Below, piece after piece: positions 21,385 to 25,904 of a DNA stretch of 25,904 bases. Position numbers and translations under genes: made by a program. The notes under the pieces were generated by a model. The model was not told the DNA's origin and ran no database searches. It saw only the letters and a list, made by a program, of their open reading frames with translations. This DNA is from a virus. Every line of letters starts with the position of its first letter. Position 1 is the first letter of the stretch. The stretch spans positions 1 to 25,904 of IMG/VR virus record IMGVR_UViG_3300025781_000063; one strand, given 5' to 3'.

Positions 21385-21408
21385 GAAAATGCACTATGCG
21401 GCATTTTC
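21385..21408 (+). terminator. convergent hairpin between int and the minus-strand gene
   Basis: A perfect 8-bp stem (GAAAATGC and GCATTTTC, loop ACTATGCG) sits across the end of the minus-strand gene, 52 nt after the integrase stop. It is followed by TTTCC on the plus strand, a weak U-tract. It may terminate transcription from both directions, but the stem is short and AT-rich, so this is only plausible. Confidence 0.4.
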
Positions 21409-21651
21409 TTTCCGAATGGCCCGCGTGGCCATTTTCTGATGAGTTGCAGCTTGCAAATCCTCCAAAGAATCAAAAACAGGCAGGCCAAGTTTTAACCGGC
21501 GGGCATTGATCGCCTCAAAAAGAAGAATAGTGGCGTAAGCACTGGTGGTCCTCATGTCAGCTTTGGCGTGAGCTTTGATGCATTCCCAAATTGACTCGGG
21601 AAGGCTTATTCCCCTTGGTTTTACGGGGTCGTTGGTTGGTTGCTGTGCCAT
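21394..21651 (-). CDS. ribbon-helix-helix-like regulator (minus strand)
   Basis: An 85-residue minus-strand protein with RGISLPESIWECIKAHAKAD (about 13-32): a beta strand (RGISLP) then a helix and the RTTSAYATILLFEAINARRL helix, the Arc/CopG-type ribbon-helix-helix pattern. It is convergent with int and divergent from the excisionase-like gene, across a 187-nt regulatory gap. Such a protein could be the phage repressor that maintains lysogeny, or an autorepressor of the early operon. The recognised operator candidate is the TTTTGCA/TGCAAAA inverted repeat upstream. The identity as the main repressor is unproven because no HTH repressor of the cI type was found in the window. Confidence 0.6.
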   Translation of the reverse strand: MAQQPTNDPVKPRGISLPESIWECIKAHAKADMRTTSAYATILLFEAINARRLKLGLPVFDSLEDLQAATHQKMATRAIRKENAA

Positions 21652-21838
21652 ATATCAACCCTTTAGGTGTTGTGATGTTTTAGCAAGACATATTTTTGCA
21701 AGCCGAAAATTGATGCAAAATCTTTTTTTCTTTTTCCTATTGCATCCCTGCATGAAACCTTATTAACTCATGCCATCAACAAGTAACCAATCGCATAGAA
21801 TCATCAACAATCTTATCCCATAAGAAATACACGCAACC
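21652..21838. promoter_or_regulatory. divergent regulatory region
   Basis: This 187-nt gap between the minus-strand RHH gene and the plus-strand excisionase-like gene has no ORF. An inverted repeat TTTTGCA (21694-21700) / TGCAAAA (21714-21720) lies where an operator would be. Possible plus-strand promoter: TTGCAT near 21739 and TTAACT after 17 nt. A possible minus-strand promoter overlaps the inverted repeat (TTGCAT with AAATAT). A T-rich run lies at 21721-21738. All box assignments are weak. Confidence 0.45.
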
Positions 21839-22078
21839 ATGACCACAACCCTCACAAAACCACGTTCCGCCAAAGCGGAACCGATCCGGGCAAACTCGCC
21901 CTGGCTCACAATTGATGAAGCCGCCGCTAGGGCCAAGGTAACCAAGAACACGGTTATCCGCTGGGTGGAGTCAGGAACTCTAAAAGCACATCGCACCATC
22001 CGTCAGGGTCTAACTCGTGGCATCACCCGCATCAAGCTCAACGAGTTGGATGCACTTCTTGAGGGAGAGACGAAATGA
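21839..22078 (+). CDS. excisionase-like HTH_17 protein
   Basis: A 79-residue basic protein with a MerR/excisionase-like helix-turn-helix: SPWLTIDEAAARAKVTKNTV (about 20-39) followed by IRWVESGTLKAHRTIRQG and a wing-like RITRIKLNELDALLEG. Proteins of this class (HTH_17) bend att DNA for excision or act as early regulators. Its place just downstream of int and divergent from the RHH gene supports a xis or early-activator role. A TGA/ATG overlap (ATGA) links it to the next ORF. Confidence 0.65.
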   Translation: MTTTLTKPRSAKAEPIRANSPWLTIDEAAARAKVTKNTVIRWVESGTLKAHRTIRQGLTRGITRIKLNELDALLEGETK

Positions 22079-22176
22079 TTGCCGCACTTTCCCTCGCCGT
22101 TTTTGTGACCCTTGTATGGGGGCGCGAAGAGCTTGCCGAACTTCTTGCCGCCGCCATTGAGCGTTTTAGCAAGTGA
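22075..22176 (+). CDS. 33-residue membrane micro-protein
   Basis: Starts MIAALSLAVFVTLVWGREEL, ends AAAIERFSK. A single hydrophobic helix (about 2-15) is followed by an acidic-to-basic helical tail. The ATG overlaps the upstream TGA (ATGA) and the TGA overlaps the next ATG (TGATG). No family is recognised. Coupling on both sides is the reason I list it. Confidence 0.5.
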   Translation: MIAALSLAVFVTLVWGREELAELLAAAIERFSK

Positions 22177-22328
22177 TGGACGAAACACTCAACGCCGCGA
22201 TCCGGTTTGTACGGCCATTATTCTTCCGACGCCTCTGGAATTGGTATGCGCGGATCACCGGATGGGAAAAGGCCGCATTACAACGCCGGACGGGTCTCCG
22301 TATCCGTTCCACCGCCTACCCATCATGA
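22176..22328 (+). CDS. 50-residue basic protein
   Basis: Starts MDETLNAAIRFVRPLFFRRL and ends RTGLRIRSTAYPS. It is Arg-rich with WNWYARITGWEKAAL in the middle and has no clear transmembrane segment. The start overlaps the preceding stop by 1 nt (TGATG) and the stop overlaps the next ATG (ATGA). A DNA- or membrane-associated role is possible, but none can be shown. Confidence 0.5.
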   Translation: MDETLNAAIRFVRPLFFRRLWNWYARITGWEKAALQRRTGLRIRSTAYPS

Positions 22329-22414
22329 ACATGGGACCATTTTACCAGGCACTTCTTGGAGTCGCTACATTTGCGCTCCTGGTCAACCTCTGGAAATCGG
22401 GAGGAGGACGATGA
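22325..22414 (+). CDS. 29-residue single-helix micro-protein
   Basis: MNMGPFYQALLGVATFALLV followed by NLWKSGGGR, essentially one transmembrane helix with a Gly-rich basic end. The ATG overlaps the upstream TGA and the TGA overlaps the next ATG (ATGA). The 3' end of the gene contains the GGAGGAGG Shine-Dalgarno of the nuclease gene, so it may mainly serve to couple translation into that gene. Confidence 0.45.
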   Translation: MNMGPFYQALLGVATFALLVNLWKSGGGR

Positions 22415-22770
22415 ACTCCCGCGCCAAAGGATGCCGAGGGGAGCGAGAGTGGCGCGATCAATTACGGGAGGCTGGGTTCCCAGCACGGCGTGGGCAGCAG
22501 TTCCACGGGGGTGGGGAATCGCCCGATGTCGTGTGTCCCAGCCTCCCAACCATTCACTGGGAGGTGAAAAGAGTGGAGGCTGGAAATCCCTATAGCTGGA
22601 TGGTTCAGGCTACCAACGATGCAGGGAAGAAAATCCCCGTTGTCGCCCATAAGCGGAACAACCGCCCTTGGCTCTGCATCCTCCCCTCCGAGGACTTTCT
22701 AGACATTTTGAGGCGGTCAGATTTGCCCGTCTCAACAGCGGATTACAAGGCCGCAATTGAATCCTTGTAA
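22411..22770 (+). CDS. PD-(D/E)XK nuclease, Holliday-junction resolvase-like
   Basis: A 119-residue protein starting MNSRAKGCRGEREWRDQLRE. The ATG is preceded by GGAGGAGG and overlaps the upstream stop. The active-site pattern is Glu near 11-13 in the first helix, PD at 38-39 in ESPDVV and EVK at 51-53 in HWEVKR, then a strand/helix region (WMVQATNDAGKKIPVVAHKR) typical of Hjc/VRR-like phage resolvases. It probably cuts branched DNA made during recombination and replication, together with the ERF and SSB proteins just downstream. Compact size is normal for this family. Confidence 0.8.
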   Translation: MNSRAKGCRGEREWRDQLREAGFPARRGQQFHGGGESPDVVCPSLPTIHWEVKRVEAGNPYSWMVQATNDAGKKIPVVAHKRNNRPWLCILPSEDFLDILRRSDLPVSTADYKAAIESL

Positions 22771-22793
22771 CAACCAAAAAACAGAAAAAAACA

Positions 22794-23096
22794 ATGATCC
22801 TAAAAGCATCCATTGATCTGACCCTTATCAATAAGGACAAGATCGTCAGCAAAACCCGCAAGAACGGCCAGCCGGCCAAGTTCTACGACATTACCATCTT
22901 CCTCAACGATGACGGAGAGGTGGACCAATACGGCCAAAGCGGAACAATCAAGGAGTCTATCAGCCTCGACGAACGCAATGCCGGAGTGAAACCCACGATC
23001 CTGGGCAATCTCAAGATCGTCGGCAATAAGCCCAAGCTCACCGAGGCTCCTGCTCCATCCAGCCGCAACGAAGACGGGGACGACATTCCTTTCTGA
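22794..23096 (+). CDS. ssb: phage single-stranded DNA-binding protein
   Basis: A 100-residue protein: a small OB-fold-like beta body (KASIDLTLINKDKIV through AKFYDITIFLNDDGEVDQYG and LGNLKIVGNKPKL), then a flexible tail ending NEDGDDIPF, the acidic SSB C-terminal tip that recruits partner proteins. It is short compared with bacterial SSB (about 170), which is usual for phage versions. The ATG follows an A-rich leader and no Shine-Dalgarno is seen. The ERF gene begins 3 nt downstream, forming a recombination operon. Confidence 0.75.
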   Translation: MILKASIDLTLINKDKIVSKTRKNGQPAKFYDITIFLNDDGEVDQYGQSGTIKESISLDERNAGVKPTILGNLKIVGNKPKLTEAPAPSSRNEDGDDIPF

Positions 23097-23099
23097 GCC

Positions 23100-23636
23100 A
23101 TGACAACCACCCTCTCGTCATCACTCGTCGCAGCGCTTGGGGAATTGGAGAACGTACAGAAGAACGCCACCAATCCCCATTTTCGCAACCGCTACGCCTC
23201 CCTTGATGCGATCCTTGATGCTGTCCGGCCCGTGCTGAAAAAGCATGGGCTGGCCATCAGTCAGGAACCAATCACATCGGATGGCATGGTCGGGGTCACC
23301 ACCAAGATCATCCACACAACTGGAGAATCCACGGCATCAACCCTGCTGCTTCCAGTTCAGCAGAACACCGCACAGGGATTCGGATCTGCCCTGACATACG
23401 CTCGACGATACGCCGTTGCCTCGGTGCTAGGGATTGCCGCCGACGATGATGACGACGGAGAGGTGGCAAGTAGTCCACCGCGAAAACCAACTGCCGCCCA
23501 ACCTCTCCCTCGCGTCGAAACTAAGGATAGGAAGGGGGCAGAAGCCGCACCTAATGCAGGGCAGAAGCCTAACAGCAAGCCCAGCGATGAAGTCAACCAC
23601 GGGCCGGATCTGGCCGACGACGACCTTCCTTTCTAG
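23100..23636 (+). CDS. erf: ERF-family single-strand annealing protein
   Basis: A 178-residue protein with the ERF superfamily hallmark blocks: NPHFRNRYASLDAILDAVRP (about 25-44), LKKHGLAISQ and GFGSALTYARRYAVASVLGI (about 93-112) ending in an acidic ADDDDDG. ERF proteins anneal complementary ssDNA for phage recombination and repair or circularisation. The C-terminal part is a Pro/Lys-rich linker that terminates in DDDLPF, resembling the SSB tip of the neighbouring gene. It starts 3 nt after ssb and precedes an unknown gene. Confidence 0.9.
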   Translation: MTTTLSSSLVAALGELENVQKNATNPHFRNRYASLDAILDAVRPVLKKHGLAISQEPITSDGMVGVTTKIIHTTGESTASTLLLPVQQNTAQGFGSALTYARRYAVASVLGIAADDDDDGEVASSPPRKPTAAQPLPRVETKDRKGAEAAPNAGQKPNSKPSDEVNHGPDLADDDLPF

Positions 23637-23638
23637 CC

Positions 23639-24007
23639 ATGAGCAAAACCATCCACATGGTCTGCGGTGGCGAGGAGCCAAGAATCCGCGACGAACGAAT
23701 CCAGCAGGAGATCATGGATTGGGAGGCCAAGCGCCTCAAGAGGGAGAGATACGGCGATGCCGATGCACCATCTCCCTACATGGTCGGCTGCTTCCACCAG
23801 GACATCAAGGCCACCACAACGGCCATCCTAGCTCAACTCACGGCAATACAAGAAAAGCGGGGGGCAGACAAAGCCGATCAATACCTCGCCGAGATATGCC
23901 ACATCCTCAACGACACTTTTGTGAAGTTGGCAAGGGTTGAGAGGACCACGCGAGGAATTGCCAATTTCGTTCCTTTTGAGGATCGATTTGAAAAGGAGGC
24001 CCAATGA
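23639..24007 (+). CDS. unknown protein of the recombination/replication operon
   Basis: A 122-residue protein beginning 2 nt after the ERF stop. It has an acidic/basic N-terminal helix (RIQQEIMDWEAKRLKRERYG), a middle with Cys (MVGCFHQDIKATTTAILAQL) and a helical Cys/His-containing part (YLAEICHILNDTFVKLARVE). The C-terminus is aromatic (NFVPFEDRFEKE). No recognised domain. The ATG of the next gene overlaps the stop (ATGA). It is probably a helper of early replication or recombination by context. Confidence 0.55.
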   Translation: MSKTIHMVCGGEEPRIRDERIQQEIMDWEAKRLKRERYGDADAPSPYMVGCFHQDIKATTTAILAQLTAIQEKRGADKADQYLAEICHILNDTFVKLARVERTTRGIANFVPFEDRFEKEAQ

Positions 24008-24330
24008 TCTCCGAGCAAATGGGCCTCTTCCGGCACAAGGTCCGGCACACCGACGAGGATCTTTCCCGCCTCATGGAATACCTCACATGGGCAAGTGGCT
24101 GGAGGACGGCAAAGACCATCTCTGCTGATCTCAGCATGGATGACCGCTACATCCGCAAGCTGGCAGAGGCATCCGAGGGACGCATCCTCGGAACCGATGC
24201 AGGCTATAAGCTAACCAGCAGGGTCACGCCTGAAGAGTTCAGCGAATGGCGTGGACGCTATGAGAGCCAGGTGAAGCGGATGCTGGAACGCCTTCAGCGC
24301 ACCACATCGCAATGGCATAGGAGGGCTTAA
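24004..24330 (+). CDS. winged-helix protein upstream of the replication gene
   Basis: A 108-residue protein with GWRTAKTISADLSMDDRYIRK (about 32-52), a helix-turn-helix followed by a winged-strand region (RILGTDAGYKLTSRVT), then an Arg-rich amphipathic C-terminal helix (GRYESQVKRMLERLQRTTSQ). It is probably DNA-binding. It is coupled to the upstream gene by an ATGA overlap and lies 2 nt upstream of the replication gene, whose AGGAGG Shine-Dalgarno (about 24319) lies inside its 3' end. Possible roles are origin-binding helper or early regulator. Confidence 0.6.
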   Translation: MISEQMGLFRHKVRHTDEDLSRLMEYLTWASGWRTAKTISADLSMDDRYIRKLAEASEGRILGTDAGYKLTSRVTPEEFSEWRGRYESQVKRMLERLQRTTSQWHRRA

Positions 24331-24332
24331 AA

Positions 24333-25229
24333 ATGGCAAGAACCCGCCTAATTAAACCTGCGCTTTTTGAAAATGAAGTGCTTGGGCAAATGGACGGAGA
24401 CACGGTTCTGCTATTCACAGGATTGTGGTGCATAGCAGACCGAGAGGGTCGGGTTGAAGATCGGCCATTAAGGATCAAAGCCCAGTTATTCCCATATAGG
24501 GATCTGGCAATCGCTGAAAAATTAAACTCCCTGGCAAACGCTGGATTTATCCAGAGGTATGAAGCTGATGAGCGTAAGTGCATACAAATCAACAACTGGG
24601 CAAAGCACCAACGGCCCCACATAAAGGAAAATCCCTCAGAATTACCACCTCCTCCACAACCCAGCACCAACCTTGCACTGCCTAGGGAGTGCAATGCACA
24701 ACCTAGGTTGTTACAAGAACGCCCTTCTCCCTTAACCCTTAACCCTTCTCCCTTAACCCTTCCTCCTTCTCCAGAGGTTGAGAATGAGGTGGTGAAAATC
24801 GGAAGGGATTGGGCAGCAGAGTTTGAGGCCTTTTGGGCTGAATATCCTGAATCTCGCAAAAAGAACCGCTATCGCGTTGAAAGCGCATGGTCGGCAGTCC
24901 GACACAATTTGCCCCCAATTAACGCGATACAGGACGCTTTACGTGCGTTTAAAGCATCGCGTGATTGGAAGCAAGATGGCGGAAAGTTTATACCGGCGCC
25001 AGAAACATGGATTTCCGAGCATCGATGGCAGGATGCACCAGCCTATTCCGCCCCAAAGGTTAAGCCAAAGCAAGAGGTGGATGAGCAGGATGCCTTTGCC
25101 TGGAGAAAGTCAGCATATCCCGAATCCCTCGAGGTTCACCCCACCGCCGCAACCTTCCCGTTCCGTGGATGGCCGGACTCCATCAAAGCCCAATACCGCA
25201 ACCGAAACAGACAACCCGTAGCCGCATGA
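24333..25229 (+). CDS. O-like phage replication protein
   Basis: A 298-residue protein. The N-terminal block ARTRLIKPALFENEVLGQMD plus LLFTGLWCIADREGRVEDRP (about 26-45) and RIKAQLFPYRDL is the replisome-organiser/O-like N-terminal domain common to phage replication initiators. Residues about 105-150 form a Pro-rich linker encoded by repeats. A second domain (EFEAFWAEYPESRKKNRYRV, about 163-182) resembles the C-terminal helicase-loading module found in the same family. It has the strongest Shine-Dalgarno (AGGAGG) in the window. It would bind the origin and recruit the host helicase. The next gene overlaps by ATGA. Confidence 0.8.
   Translation: MARTRLIKPALFENEVLGQMDGDTVLLFTGLWCIADREGRVEDRPLRIKAQLFPYRDLAIAEKLNSLANAGFIQRYEADERKCIQINNWAKHQRPHIKENPSELPPPPQPSTNLALPRECNAQPRLLQERPSPLTLNPSPLTLPPSPEVENEVVKIGRDWAAEFEAFWAEYPESRKKNRYRVESAWSAVRHNLPPINAIQDALRAFKASRDWKQDGGKFIPAPETWISEHRWQDAPAYSAPKVKPKQEVDEQDAFAWRKSAYPESLEVHPTAATFPFRGWPDSIKAQYRNRNRQPVAA
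24673..24763 (+). other. putative replication origin inside the replication gene
   Basis: The linker-coding stretch holds a 7-bp inverted repeat (TTGCACT/AGTGCAA, 24673-24679 and 24688-24694), a perfect 14-bp palindrome ACAACCTAGGTTGT (24698-24711), and two 21-bp direct repeats at 24722-24742 and 24743-24763 (CCCTTCTCCCTTAACCCTTAA with 19 of 21 matches). The layout parallels the lambda origin, which also lies inside the O gene. No strongly AT-rich unwinding block is visible immediately next to it. Confidence 0.5.
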
Positions 25230-25483
25230 ATCCCGAAACAAAATACATTACCAGAACCTTGAAAATTGCCGTTCTTCCCAAAGGACAACCAATTTTTTCA
25301 GAACAGGCTACCACCATTGAAATCGACGATATTTCTGGAGGTGAGTTTCTTCTTATCACTCAACAATCAACGCACGTTGATTCAAAGGAGCAGCAAATTC
25401 AGATCGACCAAGCAGAATGGGAGCCGATCAGAAACGGAATTGAGATGATGCTGAAAGAGATCAAGGAGCATTCTCAAAAATGA
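25226..25483 (+). CDS. 85-residue unknown protein
   Basis: ATG overlaps the O-like stop (ATGA), so 25226 is the start even though the frame is open further upstream. It is beta-prone in the first half (KYITRTLKIAVLPKGQPIF, EIDDISGGEFLLITQQSTH) with an amphipathic C-terminal helix (EWEPIRNGIEMMLKEIKEHS). No motif is recognised. It sits in the early operon and is followed by a coupled membrane protein. Confidence 0.6.
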   Translation: MNPETKYITRTLKIAVLPKGQPIFSEQATTIEIDDISGGEFLLITQQSTHVDSKEQQIQIDQAEWEPIRNGIEMMLKEIKEHSQK

Positions 25484-25632
25484 ACCCGCTTACAGATCCA
25501 CGGGTACTAAATTTCATCCTTTTGGCCCTCTACGCCGCCAATGCGGTCAGGTGGTCATTTGTCAGCAAGGCCGATGCCCTCTATTGGGCTGGGGCCTTTA
25601 TCATAACAACCGCAGTAACCCTAAAACACTAA
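25480..25632 (+). CDS. 50-residue two-helix membrane protein
   Basis: MNPLTDPRVLNFILLALYAA forms helix 1, and ADALYWAGAFIITTAVTLK forms helix 2, with a short basic turn (RWSFVSK) between. The ATG overlaps the upstream stop (ATGA). Small helical-hairpin membrane proteins in early operons can be exclusion or anti-holin-like, but no evidence picks a function. The frame is too short for chance to be dismissed completely, though the coupling supports it. Confidence 0.55.
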   Translation: MNPLTDPRVLNFILLALYAANAVRWSFVSKADALYWAGAFIITTAVTLKH

Positions 25633-25635
25633 ACC

Positions 25636-25904
25636 ATGAACGCCGAGAGCATACACGCTCGCTGGAAACAATTCTGGGCTACGCTCGGAATACGTCACCT
25701 TGGCATGGAGCCGGATGATTTCATCCCTACTCCCAAGGACAGGGCTGAATACGGATACAAAAACGGATTCAGTGAAGGATACGCTTCTGGGGAAGCCGAA
25801 GGCAGATTGCAGGCGTATGAGATATCAATCGCAATTCTGGATCATCAGTTCCAGCACCTAAAAACATTTTTCGGGAAGTCCCATGAAATGACGATGCTGG
25901 TTTC
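25636..25904 (+). CDS. unknown protein, cut by the window end
   Basis: Open from ATG 25636 (MNAESIHARWKQFWATLGIR) to the last base, at least 89 codons, with the 3' part missing. It contains EYGYKNGFSEGYASGEAEGR (a Gly/Tyr-rich helical repeat often found in small phage proteins) and a helix EISIAILDHQFQHLKTFFGK. No family is recognised. It starts 3 nt after the preceding stop. Confidence 0.5.
   Translation, partial: MNAESIHARWKQFWATLGIRHLGMEPDDFIPTPKDRAEYGYKNGFSEGYASGEAEGRLQAYEISIAILDHQFQHLKTFFGKSHEMTMLV

Noticed and set aside
21763-21999. Minus-strand membrane-like frame opposite the excisionase gene
   Set aside because: It overlaps the HTH gene antisense and the divergent promoter region; the plus-strand HTH reading is far more convincing.
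24722-24763. TTAACCC-like repeats as telomeric repeats
   Set aside because: They are internal, short, in a Pro/Leu-rich coding linker of a phage replication gene, and continue in frame, so origin iterons are the better reading.
1-25904. CRISPR array or insertion sequence
   Set aside because: No regularly spaced direct repeats with unique spacers and no transposase-like gene were found. The only dispersed repeats are the att-region ones and short coding repeats.

Overview
The window is one contiguous piece of a temperate, tailed double-stranded DNA phage (Caudoviricetes). Nearly all genes lie on the + strand, and many are joined by 1-8 nt stop/start overlaps (ATGA, TAATG, GTGA). The tape-measure and tail-chaperone genes, with no recognisable contractile sheath, point to a siphovirus. 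The host is a Gram-negative-type bacterium: there is an Rz1-like lipoprotein and a muramidase/holin lysis cassette. The integrase C-terminus (MGH..P....Y followed by SRADADAWW) resembles what I know from Verrucomicrobiota, so that phylum is my best guess, but this is weak inference. No host housekeeping gene is visible.

Layout: (1) 170-5382, DNA packaging and head assembly: small and large (GpA-type) terminase, gpW-like protein, portal, and a protease-scaffold polyprotein with a probable nested scaffold start. A structured RNA candidate lies between the gpW-like gene and the portal. (2) 5412-7898, major capsid protein, a terminator-like hairpin, two head-tail connector/terminator proteins, a 31-residue ORF and two paralogous tail proteins. 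(3) 7923-11236, a tail-assembly chaperone with a well-formed -1 frameshift signal (CCCAAAC, 8-nt spacer, hairpin), then the tape measure. (4) 11238-16240, tail tip and fibre proteins, one with a collagen-like stretch, none with a recognisable gpJ-type tip protein. (5) 16237-17917, lysis cassette: coiled-coil membrane protein, spanin-like lipoprotein, second membrane protein, holin, and GH108 muramidase with a PG_binding_3 domain. (6) 17934-19689, small accessory genes: a metallophosphoesterase, a winged-helix protein and an HExxH mini-protein. (7) 19686-21333, a minus-strand two-helix membrane protein, a repeat-rich attP-like region with the 3' end of a tRNA gene, and a tyrosine integrase. (8) 21394-22770, a minus-strand ribbon-helix-helix repressor candidate divergent from an excisionase-like HTH protein, then micro-ORFs coupled to a PD-(D/E)XK nuclease. 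(9) 22794-25904, replication and recombination: SSB, an ERF annealing protein with an SSB-like tip, a winged-helix protein, and an O-like replication protein carrying iterons and palindromes inside its gene. Three small genes follow, the last cut by the window end.

The order late genes - att - int - early genes is the vegetative (lambda-like) order, not prophage order. The molecule is therefore most likely a free or circularised phage genome with an intact attP.

The least expected signal is a TTGAC element lying 14-18 nt upstream of at least eight start codons, mostly at genes without a good Shine-Dalgarno sequence. This recurrence, the frameshift cassette, the RNA candidate at 2642-2735 and the iterons in the replication gene are the observations I consider most worth checking.
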